NCBI RefSeq assembly: GCF_026421305.1 | Contig: NZ_JAPJBQ010000008.1 | Location: 124,001-188,000 of the forward strand | Direction: 5' to 3' | DNA from: Dyella silvae | Lineage (GTDB): Bacteria > Pseudomonadota > Gammaproteobacteria > Xanthomonadales > Rhodanobacteraceae | Length of the DNA: 64,000 bases | Shown: one piece after another, positions 31,176 to 41,700 of the stretch | Layout of the letters: every line of letters starts with the position of its first letter | Numbering within the stretch: the stretch's first letter is position 1 | Made by a program: the position numbers and the translations under genes | The notes under the pieces: model-generated | The model's database searches: none | Told to the model about the DNA's origin: nothing | What the model saw: only the letters and a program-made list of their open reading frames with translations

Positions 31176-32198
31176 TTATCGAAAGCGGCGATGTGTGTTG
31201 AGCAGGTGGACCATCAGGTAGGCATAGAGTGTGACGGCAATAAACAGCGTCATACGTACGGCGAAGGCCGTATAGACGTCTTTTCCGGCCAGGCTATCCT
31301 GCACGGATTGGCCCAGCAGGATGATCATGGTTACCAGGCTATTGATCCAGAAGCTGGGGGTGTATCGGGTCGGGCTTATCGAATAGATCTTGCGTGCCAC
31401 CAGCAAGGCGAACAGCAAGGTCCACAGAAAAAACATCCACAGGTGCACAAAGCACTTGAGGGCGAACCAGAACAGAATCGCCATCGCGCCGGCGAGCAGC
31501 GTGGATCCCAGCAGCTCCATGCCGGCACTGCGCGTCGTTGTCGTGCAGCTCTGCCTGCCCAGACTGACTGCCTTCATGATGACGGGCATGTTGGTTGTCG
31601 GGTCGGTCAGCGCAAAGAGAAACGCCGGCAACACCACCAGGGTGGCACGCAACGCCAGACGCGAGGCGTCACTTTTCGACAGTTCCTGGGGAGATGGGGC
31701 TTTGGGTGCGCCGGCAGGGTCCGGAAGCAGCAGGTGACTGAGTGCCAGCACCAGCACGGCAAGAAAAAGCCCCTTGAGCAAGGCCTCTACGACCGTGACG
31801 GCCAGTTTGAATTCCGCTGTGCCGGCGGCGGAAATCATGGTCAGGCCCACCACGAGAAACGTAGTGACCAGGCTGTTGCCGCCGCGCATGTTGTAACGAA
31901 AGGCAAGGAACAGACACAAGCCGATCAGCAGCACGCCAGCAAACGCGTAGTAGCGAAGCAACGGTGTCAGCAACAGGCCGGTGCCCGTGGTTAACGCCAC
32001 GACCAACACCAGGCCCAATCCCTCTTTCAAGGAAAGCGGCTGATTGAACATCGCCAGCAGGAACACGGCGAATACCGGCGACACCATGGGAATGGGCAGG
32101 CCCATGCCGAAACTGGCGGCGAGGCAGAGCGCCGTGCCCACCCCGAGGCGAAGCGCGCGTTGCCCCAGTAGCCATCGTTTGTCGAGTGCGATGTCCAT
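31176..32198 (-). CDS. DUF2955/FUSC-like inner membrane protein
   Basis: A 340-residue protein with about ten transmembrane helices in two groups, separated by a cytoplasmic stretch (PAGAPKAPSPQELSKSDASR). The fold resembles the aromatic acid exporter (AaeB/FUSC) family, in the DUF2955 branch. Its start overlaps the stop of the HlyD-family gene by one base (TGATG). With HlyD- and NodT-type partners it likely forms a tripartite efflux system; the substrate is unknown. Confidence 0.8.
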   Translation of the reverse strand: MDIALDKRWLLGQRALRLGVGTALCLAASFGMGLPIPMVSPVFAVFLLAMFNQPLSLKEGLGLVLVVALTTGTGLLLTPLLRYYAFAGVLLIGLCLFLAFRYNMRGGNSLVTTFLVVGLTMISAAGTAEFKLAVTVVEALLKGLFLAVLVLALSHLLLPDPAGAPKAPSPQELSKSDASRLALRATLVVLPAFLFALTDPTTNMPVIMKAVSLGRQSCTTTTRSAGMELLGSTLLAGAMAILFWFALKCFVHLWMFFLWTLLFALLVARKIYSISPTRYTPSFWINSLVTMIILLGQSVQDSLAGKDVYTAFAVRMTLFIAVTLYAYLMVHLLNTHRRFR

Positions 32199-33328
32199 CA
32201 GTAGAGATAGGAAAGCCAGCTCATGACACGCAGGAATACACGACCCAATGGATTGAGCGGATTGCCCTTCGTTGGAAACGCCATCACTTCAGCCTGCCCA
32301 CCGACACGAATGTCACGAATCGGCACGGATGCTCCCGGCGTGAACTCCACGATGACCGGAAAGCGCTGTGCCGGCCGCAGCCAGTCGCGGCTGTTCTGCA
32401 CGGTCGGCAGGCTGCCAGGCGGTGTGCCCGGCCCCGGGCCCACGTTGATGCCATAACCGATGCTGCGGACCCGGCCGGTGAAGAGCTCTCCTGGCCGTGA
32501 ATCCAGCGCAATCGAGACCGGCGTACCCGGCTCAAGGTGGCCCAGGTTGTTCTCGGTCATGTCTGCGCTCACCCATACGTCGTGGATAGCGATCAGCGTC
32601 ATGACCGGATTGCCCACCCCGGCGTACTGACCGACGTCGGTACGCATATCGGTGATGAGCCCCGCCGAGCGAGCGCGAACACGAGTATTGGAGAGATCCA
32701 GCTCAGCCTTCTTCACCGCCGCGGCGGCAGCGCGTATCTGAGCATTCACGGCTTCGTTGCCGCCTTGCGTCTCTTTCGCACGCACGACGTCGGCCTCGGC
32801 GGCGCTGACCTGGCTCACCGCCTGTTCGTAGGTGGCACGCGCAACTTCCAGGCGGCGCAGCGACACGGTGCCTTTGTCCTCACGGTATAAGCGATCCAGT
32901 CGATCGCTGTCCTGCTGCGCCTTGAGCTCGTTGGCGCGGGCGGCGCGCAGCCCTGCGACGGCTGCGTCGATACCGGCCGTGCTCGCACCCAGCTGGCGGC
33001 GTGTCGTTTCCAGATCGGCGCGCGCGCGCACCAGGGCGATTTCGTAAGGCTCCGGATCCACTTCAAACAGGACCTCGCCCGCCTGCACTTCCTGATTGTT
33101 GTGCACCAACACCCGGGTCACGCGCCCCGCCGCTTCCGCAGCCACCGGAATGACAAAGCCTTGTATCCGGGCCTGCTGCGTATAGGGGGTGTAGCGATCG
33201 GCCAGCAGGTACCAAAGGAAGCTGATGCCGATCAGCACGAGCACCCATTTCACCCCCTTGCCGGAGGGCTCAGCCGCGGGCGGTGGTGATGGCGGCGCAG
33301 CCGCAGCGGGTGACGACGCATCGCTCAT
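32198..33328 (-). CDS. HlyD-family membrane fusion protein
   Basis: A 376-residue periplasmic adaptor of the EmrA/AaeA type. It has one N-terminal transmembrane helix (residues 27-45, VKWVLVLIGISFLWYLLA) and a lipoyl half-motif IPVAAEAAGRVTRVLVHNNQEVQAGEVLFEVD. A long coiled-coil hairpin (residues 100-215) and a second lipoyl and beta-barrel part with AGLITDMRTDVGQYAGVGNP follow. It links the inner-membrane pump to an outer-membrane channel. It overlaps the NodT gene by four bases and the DUF2955 gene by one. Confidence 0.93.
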   Translation of the reverse strand: MSDASSPAAAAPPSPPPAAEPSGKGVKWVLVLIGISFLWYLLADRYTPYTQQARIQGFVIPVAAEAAGRVTRVLVHNNQEVQAGEVLFEVDPEPYEIALVRARADLETTRRQLGASTAGIDAAVAGLRAARANELKAQQDSDRLDRLYREDKGTVSLRRLEVARATYEQAVSQVSAAEADVVRAKETQGGNEAVNAQIRAAAAAVKKAELDLSNTRVRARSAGLITDMRTDVGQYAGVGNPVMTLIAIHDVWVSADMTENNLGHLEPGTPVSIALDSRPGELFTGRVRSIGYGINVGPGPGTPPGSLPTVQNSRDWLRPAQRFPVIVEFTPGASVPIRDIRVGGQAEVMAFPTKGNPLNPLGRVFLRVMSWLSYLY

Positions 33329-34917
33329 CGGGATTGGCCTGCAGGCGTTGGGACGGTGGTGGATGGGGCATTCGACTCTTCTTTGATCAGGTCGCCCCAG
33401 TTCGTGCGCTGCTCCATCTGCTCACGGGTTGCCGGATCGATCATCGGCTGCTCCGTGTGCCAGCCGCCACCAACCGCTTTGTAGAGGGCGATAAGGCTGC
33501 CGACGGCATTGCTGCGGTTCACGACGTAGGCGTCCTGCTGGGCAGCCAGGGCGCGTTGTGCATCGAGTACACGCTCGAAGTCCGAGTAGCCTTCGCGATA
33601 GACGGTGTTGGCAAGTGAAAGCGAGCGGCTCGCGGCCTTTTCAGCATCGAAAAGAGCGCTGTCGCGCTGCAGCGCTGCGATCAGTCCGGTGGCCGCATCG
33701 TCAGCCTCGCGAGCGGCCTGACGCACGGTGTCCTGATAGGCGACGGTCAGCTGTTGCAAGCGAGCGTCCTGCACGCGCACGTTGTTGACGATCCTGCCGT
33801 GGTCGAACACGTTCCACGTGACGCTAGGGCCGACCGCCAAAGCCAATTTGCTGGGTGACCCCGCCACCTCGCTGGCGCTCAGGATCGAGCTGGGTGTTCC
33901 CGACGATGAACTCGCGCTCCAGGCGAGCGTGCCCAACAGGGTGACGGTCGGATAGAGATCTGCCTTTGCAACGCCTATCAGCGCCGATTGAGAGGCCATG
34001 TACAGTTCGGCGGCACGCACGTCGGGGCGGCGAAGCAACAGGTTTGCCGGCACATCCTGCAATACCGCGCGATCGACGAGCGGGATCACGCCCTCCTTGC
34101 CGGGCTGTTCATTCAACTCAGGCAAAGGCCCGGGCGGGCGCCCGATAAGCGTGGACAAGGCATGCTGCGCCAGCGTGATCTGGCTCTCGAAGTTGGGGAT
34201 GGTGCTCAGCGTGCTGAGGTACTGCGTCTTGGCTTGCTGAAGATCCAGCTCATCGGTTTGACCGCTTTTGAACAGCGCGTCAGTAATTTCGAGGCTGCGC
34301 TTCTGCAATGCAGCGTTCTCGCGGGCGATCTTCAGGCGCGCTTCCGCCGTACGCATGGTGAAGTAGGTGTCGGCCACCTGCGCGTGGAGCAGCACCAGCA
34401 CAGCGTCATGGTTGGCCTGCGACGCAAAGTACGACGCATTCGCGGCCTCGATGGCGCGCCTGAATCGGCCCCAGAAATCCAGCTCCCAGCCGATATCGAA
34501 GCCCACGCCGTATTGCCACGAGCCACTCGAATTGGCGCCACCGCCCCCGGAATGCTTGCTCTTTGTATAGAGCGCGTCGCCTCCGATCTGCTGCACCTGC
34601 GGGTAACGTCCGCTCTGGGCGATGCCCAGTTGTGCGCGTGCCTCGAGCACGCGCAACCCGGCGATCTTCAGATTGGCGTTATGGGCATCGGCTTCCGTCA
34701 TCAGGCGCTCGAGATTCTGATCACCGAAGACATGCCACCACTGGCTGAAATCAGGTTGCGACTGCTGCGATATGGCCTTCTCGAAGACCGGGTCGTCCCA
34801 ATGTTCAACCCACTCCTCATGCTGAGGATGAAAGTCCGGGCCCACCATCACGCAACCGGTGAGGCAGGCCACGCAAGCCAGCCCTAGTCGGGACAAACCA
34901 GTGAGGCGCGGCACCAT
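33325..34917 (-). CDS. NodT-family outer membrane efflux lipoprotein
   Basis: A 530-residue TolC-like channel with a lipoprotein signal ending in the lipobox CLTGC. Two OEP repeats form the coiled-coil tunnel; segments such as IGWELDFWGRFRRAIEAANA, NLLLRRPDVRAAE and LTVAYQDTVRQAAREADDA are typical of the family. It is the outer-membrane component of the tripartite efflux operon with the HlyD and DUF2955 genes. The C-terminus is a Pro/Thr-rich tail. Confidence 0.93.
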   Translation of the reverse strand: MVPRLTGLSRLGLACVACLTGCVMVGPDFHPQHEEWVEHWDDPVFEKAISQQSQPDFSQWWHVFGDQNLERLMTEADAHNANLKIAGLRVLEARAQLGIAQSGRYPQVQQIGGDALYTKSKHSGGGGANSSGSWQYGVGFDIGWELDFWGRFRRAIEAANASYFASQANHDAVLVLLHAQVADTYFTMRTAEARLKIARENAALQKRSLEITDALFKSGQTDELDLQQAKTQYLSTLSTIPNFESQITLAQHALSTLIGRPPGPLPELNEQPGKEGVIPLVDRAVLQDVPANLLLRRPDVRAAELYMASQSALIGVAKADLYPTVTLLGTLAWSASSSSGTPSSILSASEVAGSPSKLALAVGPSVTWNVFDHGRIVNNVRVQDARLQQLTVAYQDTVRQAAREADDAATGLIAALQRDSALFDAEKAASRSLSLANTVYREGYSDFERVLDAQRALAAQQDAYVVNRSNAVGSLIALYKAVGGGWHTEQPMIDPATREQMEQRTNWGDLIKEESNAPSTTVPTPAGQSR

Positions 34918-34933
34918 GGAGTGTCCGGCAGCA

Positions 34934-36037
34934 TCAAGGCTGCTTTGGCTCGACCGGCGCGTCGGCCTGCGGCTGGTCGTCGACCCAACGCCAGAACAGT
35001 TGATAGCCGACAGCGAGCACCACCGGGCCGATAAACAGGCCTATGACGCCGCCGGTCACCATGCCGCCCAGCGCACCGATCAGCACCACCGGCATCGGCA
35101 CGTCGACGCCGCGCCCCAACAGCAGAGGCTTGAGCACGTTGTCCGCCAGTCCTGCGATAAAAACATAGACGGCGAACACGATCGCCATCACCGAGAAGCC
35201 TTCGGTGGCGAAGACCCAGATAATCACCGGCACGGTAATCAGCGTTGCCGGTAGCTGCATGATGCCGAGCAGCAACACCGCCAGCGCCAGCAGGCCCGCC
35301 CCAGGAATGCCTTTCAAAATGAAGGCGACCCCGACCAGGAGCGTCTGGATAAAGGCGATGCCGACCACGCCCTGAGCTACCGCGCGGATAGTGGCGGCAC
35401 ACAGTTCCGTGATTTTCGGGCCGCCCTCGACGCCAAAGATGCGCGATGCAATGCGAACGGCGCTGCGCCTGGACTCCTCACCATAGGCCATGAAGATGCC
35501 CGAGATGATCAGCGCGAAGATGAAGATCATCAGCCCCGCGCCCACCCCGGTGGCGCCATGAAGCAAGGCAACACCTACTTCCTTGAGTTGCGGCGTGAAC
35601 GTCTGGATCAGGCCGGTCAGATTCGTGGAAGCCTGGAGCCAGAACGCATAAACCTTCCCTCCCACCAGTGGCCAGCCAGCGACCGACTCGGAGGGTGGCG
35701 GAATGCTGAAGGTTCCGTTTTTGACGATCTCCAGCCCATGGCTGGCCGAGCCGATCAGCGCGACACACAAGAAATACGTTGGAATGGCAAGTATGAGCAG
35801 CGCGATCAGTACGAGAAGCGTGGCGGTCAGGCCATCCTTGTTGCCTATGTGCTTGCGCAGGCGCAAATGCAGCGGATAGAGCGTGATGGCCAGAATCAGC
35901 GACCACACGAGCAGGCTGCCGAACGGATAGAAAATGCGGAAGCAAACCACGGCCAGAACGACGATCAGACCTGCGCGAATCAATACATCGAGCATGCCTC
36001 GGGACAACGTTTTTTCGGAAACCGGCGTCGTCAGCAT
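34934..36037 (-). CDS. AI-2E transporter family permease
   Basis: A 367-residue inner-membrane protein of the PerM/AI-2E family, with about eight helices: two N-terminal helices, a soluble stretch, and a C-terminal cluster including GIPGAGLLALAVLLLGIMQLPA and GALGGMVTGGVIGLFIGPV. Members have been linked to autoinducer export or Na+/H+ exchange, but their substrates vary. It is the first gene of the efflux operon, 16 bases before the NodT gene, an uncommon partner for a tripartite pump. Confidence 0.88.
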   Translation of the reverse strand: MLTTPVSEKTLSRGMLDVLIRAGLIVVLAVVCFRIFYPFGSLLVWSLILAITLYPLHLRLRKHIGNKDGLTATLLVLIALLILAIPTYFLCVALIGSASHGLEIVKNGTFSIPPPSESVAGWPLVGGKVYAFWLQASTNLTGLIQTFTPQLKEVGVALLHGATGVGAGLMIFIFALIISGIFMAYGEESRRSAVRIASRIFGVEGGPKITELCAATIRAVAQGVVGIAFIQTLLVGVAFILKGIPGAGLLALAVLLLGIMQLPATLITVPVIIWVFATEGFSVMAIVFAVYVFIAGLADNVLKPLLLGRGVDVPMPVVLIGALGGMVTGGVIGLFIGPVVLAVGYQLFWRWVDDQPQADAPVEPKQP

Positions 36038-36255
36038 CGTTGATCTCCTCGCATGTTGCAGCAGAGATACTCAAGCGGTAAGCCAGCCCTTCGACGAGAG
36101 CAGAACTGGCCAGCCCGTTAGCACGGCGCTGCGATAATCCGTCACCCAGCGTGTTTGCCATGAGAAGGCGCAGGCCCCTGGAGGCGCTCCAATCCTTAGC
36201 CGCGGGCTGCTCTCCGGACGCATGGATCATCACTTGGCCGCCAGCCTGCGGGCAA

Positions 36256-36271
36256 TAAGTAGATCTACTTA
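36256..36271. promoter_or_regulatory. 16-base perfect palindrome, candidate operator
   Basis: TAAGTAGATCTACTTA is a perfect palindrome in the divergent intergenic region. It is AT-rich against a GC-rich background, as expected for a dimeric repressor site. The cognate regulator is unknown. Confidence 0.4.
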
Positions 36272-36323
36272 GCGCCACGCAGGCGCCAGGCATCCGCGCC
36301 AGACGAAGCCGCGCCACCTGCCT

Positions 36324-36351
36324 TTGACTTCGTGAGGCGCTAAAGTAAAAC
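36324..36351 (+). promoter_or_regulatory. candidate sigma-70 promoter of the outer-membrane transporter gene
   Basis: TTGACT (36324-36329) and TAAAAC (36346-36351) are 16 bases apart, about 110 bases before the start codon. Confidence 0.4.
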
Positions 36352-36459
36352 CGCTCTTGCAGGGTGCCGCCCAACCGCCCCGTTCGATGGTGGGCAGCAC
36401 GTGACGTGTTACCGCCACGCAAGATCTTTTGCTGCGCAAATCATCCGAGCGAGTCGACA

Positions 36460-37383
36460 ATGAGGCGATTCTTGATCTATCGGGCCGTGCTGCTGGCAAC
36501 CCTCTTTGGGTTGCTGCTGTACATGGGGAACGTATCGGCGCAGGAGCTCGAACCTCGATCCTATTCGGCGTCGCCCGTCGGCACCAATTTCATCGGCGTC
36601 GGCTATTCCCGCCTGAGCGGTGACGTACTGACCGACCCGTCGCTCCCCATCACTCATGTCCAGGCAGAGATCAACACCTATGCGCTCAGCTATGTGCGCA
36701 CCTTCGGCATGGCTGGCCACCTGGCATCGCTGGGCTTCGCCCTTCCCTACGTCGATGGCAATCTGAGCGGCAGTGTGATCGATGCGCCGACTCAGATTCA
36801 CCGCTCCGGCATGGGCGATGTGAGGGTTCGGTTAGCCTTCAATCTCATCGGTGGCCCCGCTCTGACGCCACAAGAGTTCGCACGCTCGACACCGGCCACC
36901 ACAGTGGGCGTGAGCTTCACGATATCGGCACCAACGGGCCAATACATGCCGGACCGGCTCGTCAACGTCGGTACCAACCGATGGTCATTCAAGCCCGAAA
37001 TTGGCATCTCCAAACCCCTTGGAAACTGGTTCCTCGAGGCGTCTGCCGGCGCGTATTTTTTTACCAATAACGACAACTTCTATCGCGGAAACGAGCGCAC
37101 CCAGGATCCTCTGGCCATTGTGCAACTGCACGGTGTCTATACCGTCCGCCCGGGATTCTGGATTTCTGCCGACCTCGGCTACGTCGATGGCGGAGGAACC
37201 AGCCTCAACGGCGTTTCCAAAAACGACCGTCAATCGAACGCCCGCTATGGCCTTACTGGCTCGATACCCCTCACTCGTCGCTGGTCGGCCAAGATGGCCG
37301 TGTCGAATGGACTGGTGACACGCGTCGGTGGCAACTACAAGTCCATCACGTTTGCAGTGCAGTACCGCTGGTTCGATAGTTGA
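36460..37383 (+). CDS. outer-membrane transporter of the phenol MetA-pathway type
   Basis: A 307-residue protein with a signal peptide (MRRFLIYRAVLLATLFGLLL, cleavage probably at SAQE). An antiparallel beta-barrel follows, rich in Gly, Tyr and aromatic pairs and ending with ITFAVQYRWFD. The pattern resembles the SphA/Phenol_MetA_deg family of outer-membrane channels. The substrate is unknown. The start is set at the ATG of the signal peptide. It diverges from the efflux operon and may be co-regulated through the palindrome between them. Confidence 0.8.
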   Translation: MRRFLIYRAVLLATLFGLLLYMGNVSAQELEPRSYSASPVGTNFIGVGYSRLSGDVLTDPSLPITHVQAEINTYALSYVRTFGMAGHLASLGFALPYVDGNLSGSVIDAPTQIHRSGMGDVRVRLAFNLIGGPALTPQEFARSTPATTVGVSFTISAPTGQYMPDRLVNVGTNRWSFKPEIGISKPLGNWFLEASAGAYFFTNNDNFYRGNERTQDPLAIVQLHGVYTVRPGFWISADLGYVDGGGTSLNGVSKNDRQSNARYGLTGSIPLTRRWSAKMAVSNGLVTRVGGNYKSITFAVQYRWFDS

Positions 37384-37483
37384 ACGTCGACGACAATGTC
37401 GCCCGCGAATCTCTGGGGACACGACGATGGCGCAGGGTTAGCGCTACCATGCGGCGCTCATCGCGCCGTCCAGAGCCATTGAT

Positions 37484-37621
37484 TTGAACCCGACACGCAT
37501 ACTCGCCGTTCTCGGCATTGCGCTACTCATAGCCGCCATCGTCTGGACGCAACGCCACCAGAGTGCACAGGGTGTGCATATTTCGGGAGGACGCAGCGGC
37601 GCGTCGGGGATGACGCGGTAG
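37484..37621 (+). CDS. possible small single-helix membrane protein
   Basis: A 45-codon frame with TTG start encodes one hydrophobic helix (ILAVLGIALLIAAIVW) followed by a short polar tail with Gly/Ser. No ribosome site is visible and the start codon is weak. It sits alone in the 365-base gap between two genes. It could be real or chance; I do not recognise it. Confidence 0.3.
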   Translation: MNPTRILAVLGIALLIAAIVWTQRHQSAQGVHISGGRSGASGMTR

Positions 37622-37748
37622 GCTGCCGCCACAAAAAAATGGGCGATGTGTTTTCTGAAAAAGGGGAAAGCACGCCGGCCCCATGACGGGAAAACCGCAT
37701 CCCTTCACCGGGCGTTTTTCATTCAGGCTCCGCAGTCCGGCACGACGC

Positions 37749-38711
37749 TCAGACCATCCCCGCGATATCGACCTCGGCGGCATGTACACGCGCCCGCCCC
37801 TGCTGCTTGGCCTGATAAAGCGCCTTATCGGCCTGCTCGACAAACGTGGCCATGACGACATCGCTGCGCGGCACGGCGCTGACGACGCCGATCGATACAG
37901 TCACCTGTCCATCGATACCGCTGAGGTGCGGCAAGTGGAGCGCACGGATGGCGGCATCGATGCGCTGCAGTAGCTCCATGGCGTCCTGCAATGTGGTGTC
38001 CGGGAAGAGGCAGATGAATTCTTCGCCGCCCATTCGCCCCGCAAAATCGCCGGGCCGCTGCATGGAAGCCTGAATCGCCTGGGCCACGCTGCGCAAACAA
38101 TCGTCGCCGGCCAGATGGCCGTAGGTGTCGTTGAAGGCCTTGAAGTAGTCGATGTCGACCACGGCCACCGCCAGCGGCAGCTCCTCCCGTTTGCAACGAC
38201 GAAACTCCTGCTCCGATCGCGCATCGATCTGCCGCTTGTTGGGAATACCCGTCAGGCCGTCGATCCACGCCAGCTGGCGAAGCATGTCGGCCTGGTATTT
38301 CAGCGTGAGATGCGCACGCACGCGATTCCGGGTGGTCTTGGCGTTGATGGGTTTGGTGATGAAATCCACCCCGCCTACGTCCCAGCAAGCCCCCTCCTCT
38401 TCCGGATCGTTGAGCGAGGTGACGAAGATCACCGGAATATCCGCGGTCGCCGGGCTGGCTTTGAGCGCCCGGCAAACATCCAACCCGCTCAGCTCAGGCA
38501 TGACCACGTCCAGCAGAACGAGATCCGGCTGCGATGTCTCGCAGAACGCGATGGCATCTGCGCCGTTGGTGGCCATGAAAACATCGTGATCGCCCGCAAA
38601 GATCTGGTGCAGTGCCCGGATGTTCACCGGCTGATCGTCAACGATGAGCAGCTTTGGCCGGCTGTTTGCGACCACGGGCTGCGGCTGATTGAAACCAAGG
38701 CTGTCATTCAT
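37749..38711 (-). CDS. response regulator with GGDEF diguanylate cyclase domain (PleD-like)
   Basis: A 320-residue protein. An N-terminal receiver domain (about residues 20-140) carries the phospho-Asp in LVLLDVVMPELSGLD and the Lys in FITKPINAK. A GGDEF domain (about 155-315) has the active-site GGEEF in AGRMGGEEFICLF, preceded at five residues by the product-inhibition I-site RPGD. It should make c-di-GMP when phosphorylated. The start was set at MNDSLGF, which overlaps the 3' end of the hybrid kinase gene by 8 bases, so the two are translationally coupled and probably form one signalling pathway. Confidence 0.93.
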   Translation of the reverse strand: MNDSLGFNQPQPVVANSRPKLLIVDDQPVNIRALHQIFAGDHDVFMATNGADAIAFCETSQPDLVLLDVVMPELSGLDVCRALKASPATADIPVIFVTSLNDPEEEGACWDVGGVDFITKPINAKTTRNRVRAHLTLKYQADMLRQLAWIDGLTGIPNKRQIDARSEQEFRRCKREELPLAVAVVDIDYFKAFNDTYGHLAGDDCLRSVAQAIQASMQRPGDFAGRMGGEEFICLFPDTTLQDAMELLQRIDAAIRALHLPHLSGIDGQVTVSIGVVSAVPRSDVVMATFVEQADKALYQAKQQGRARVHAAEVDIAGMV

Positions 38712-41700
38712 GAGGGCGTCCCTTGTTTTCCGCCTCAAGAAGCTCGTTGCAGATGCGCAAACCTGTCTTGAGATCCAGCATCGACATGGCGTCATCCAGC
38801 TGCTGCCGGATATCCGGGCGCGCTCCCGCAAACTGACCGCGCATCCCTTCGTAATGATCGACGGCCGACAGGTTTGATGCTGCCAAGAGCTTCGCAAGTT
38901 CCGAAAGCGCATCGCGATCCAACGGCAGGTCGACCACCGACTCCGGGTTACCTTCCGGTGCCTTGAGGACCTGGCGGATGGCCGAGGCGACACGTCCGAT
39001 CAGCTCGGTCAGGTGACTGACCACGGTACTCTCACCCGTCAGGATCGACCCGGCGGAGGCTTCGCGCTCATAGGAGCCCGCCATGGCGGACAGGCGATTG
39101 GCGCCTATCGTCGCCGCTGCACCTTTCAGGGTGTGCAGCGTCATGGCGGCCTCCTTGGCGTCGTTGTTCTCCAGCGCCACCTCCAGACCCACGATGACTT
39201 CCTTTGCGGATCGCTCAAACGTCTTCAAGGCGGCGTGATAAGGCGCTTCCCTTCCCCCGAAACGCGCAAGCGATCCGGCATAGTCGAGGTCGGCATCAAC
39301 CCAGCCACTGGTCGGATGACGTTGCGGCGCAGCCGGTGCACTCTCGTCAGCGCTGCCTCCGCGCTTGTTCGTCCAGTGAAGAATCGTGTTCACCAGCACA
39401 TCGATATTGAACGGCTTGCCCAGATGATCGTTCATGCCCGCCTCAAGGCAGGCCAGGCGATCGGTCTCGAGCACGTTGGCCGTCATTGCAATGATGGGCA
39501 GGGTTTCCATGCCTGCGGTGGCGCGTATGTGACGGGTCGCGGTAAATCCGTCCATGCCAGGCATCTGAATATCCATGAGTACAACGTCGTACAGATGGAT
39601 ACCTTCATCGAGCATCGTGAGCGCTTCTATGCCACTGCTCGCCACGTCAACCACCGCGCCTTCGAACTCCAGCAGCTCCTTGGCTACTTGCTGATTGGTC
39701 GCGTTGTCTTCCACCACCAGGATGCTCACGCCGATCAACGGGCGCGGCTCCTCGCCCGGCCGGCCAGCCTCATGCAGCGCCGGAAGCACCGGCGTTCTGG
39801 AAGCCAGCGCATCGGCCACCGCGTCCAGCAGCATGGATGAGGTGACTGGCTTGACGAGAAAACCATCCATCGCGACGCTGGCCGAGGACATCTGCTCCGC
39901 CACCGCCTCGCGCTCGTGCATGGTGACCATCACGATCAGCGGGCATTGGTCGGGCTGACACATGTCCCGGATACGGCGCCCTGCCTCCCAGCCGTCCATG
40001 CCCGGCATGGACCAGTCCATCAGGATCACGTCGTAAACCATGGCCTGATCGCCTTTGCCACCCACGCGCCGAAGTGCTTCCGCACCGTTGGCCACGGCAT
40101 CGCAATGCCACCCGAGCGACGTGGCAATGTCGGAAAGAATGGTGCGCGCGCTGGCGTTGTCATCGACCACCAGCACCTTGAGTTCGCGGAGCTGGCTCAT
40201 GACGTCTGCCGATACGGCCGTCGGCCGCTCGGTCGTCTGGACGTCTACATTGAAATAGAACCGGCTGCCGATCCCCAGCTGACTCTCGACATGCAGCTCG
40301 CCGCCCATCATCTCGACCAGCCGGCGGGAAATGGCCAGGCCAAGCCCACTGCCGCCAAAACGCCGGGTCGTTGATGCCTCTGCTTGCGAGAACCCTTCGA
40401 AAATGGTCGCGAGCTTTTCCTCGGCAATACCGATGCCGGTGTCCTGCACTTCGAAATGAACGCCGACGCTGCCACCCGTGCGGCGCACCAGCCTTGCCTG
40501 CAAGCGGACCTCGCCAACCTCGGTGAACTTGACGGCATTACCGGCCAGATTGATGAGCACCTGTTGCAGCCGCAGCGAATCGCCTACCAGCCAGCTGGGA
40601 ATACCGGGGTCGATATCAAAGACCACCTCGATATCCTTGCCGCCTATGTTCGCGCTGACGATAACGGCGATCTCGCGCAGCAGCTTGTCGAGATCAAACT
40701 CATGCATTTCCAGCGTCAGGCGACCTGCTTCGATCTTGGAAAAATCGAGAATGTCGTTCAGCAAGGTCAGCAGCGTCGTTGCGGCGGTTTCGGTTTTCTG
40801 CGTGTAGTCCCGCTGTTTGGCGTCAAGCGACGTTTTCTGTAGCAGCTGCAGCATGCCCAGGATGGCGTTCATCGGCGTACGAATTTCGTGACTCATGTTG
40901 GCGAGAAAGTCACTCTTCGCCTGACTGGCCGCTTCGGCCGCGACGATCGCATTCACCATGGTCGCTTCCGCCAGACGCTGGTCGGTCGTGTCTTCAACGA
41001 TGGACCAGATGTACGGCTTGTCCTCGATACGCAAGGTCACGCCATTGAGGCGAACAGGTACCCGGGTACCGTCTTTACGTACATAGTGCTTGTCGTACGG
41101 GCCATAACGCCCCGTTTGCTCCAGCGTGGCGAGAATGCGCTGCTCCTGCGGCAAATACTCCGATGGGGTCAGGCGCCAGTAGTCCATCTCCATCAGTTCG
41201 GCATCGGTATAACCGGTAAGGTTGCGATACGCCGGGTTGAATTCGACCAGCTTGCCGGACTCGTCTGTCAGTGCAATGCCGAGCGGTGATAGCTCAAACA
41301 AGCCGCGCAACTTGCGCTGGTTCACCGCCAACGCGTTCTCGCGCCGCTTCAGCTCCTCGAGGCTGGCCGCGACGCCCAAGTAGCCCTCGATCGAGCCATC
41401 CTCACGTTTCATGGCGCTGATGTTGAGCAGCACGGGGAGGCGCTTGCCGCTTTTCTTTACATAGGTCCACTCGTGCACGTCGGGGGCGTGCTGCGCTTTG
41501 ACGGCCAAGGCCTCGAAGCCTGCGCGAACCGGACGGTGTAGCTCCGCCTCCAGCGCCTCGGCGCGCAGGATGACCTCGGTCTCATCGTGAAACTGGAGAG
41601 GCGATGCCTCGCCGATCAATTCGGGCGCGGCATAGCCAAGCATGGCCTCGGCCGCAGGATTGAACAGCGTGATCGTCCCCTGCGCGTCCGTGGCGAAGAT

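Larger units (their letters stand above)
36038..36459. other. intergenic region between the efflux operon and the outer-membrane transporter gene
   Basis: About 420 bases between two divergent transcription units, with no convincing gene. It contains a perfect 16-base palindrome (36256-36271) and a promoter-like pair (36324-36351), both listed separately. Confidence 0.6.

Noticed and set aside
38115-39840. Open frames opposite the hybrid kinase and diguanylate cyclase genes
   Set aside because: They lie inside well-supported genes on the minus strand and have no domain signals or ribosome sites.
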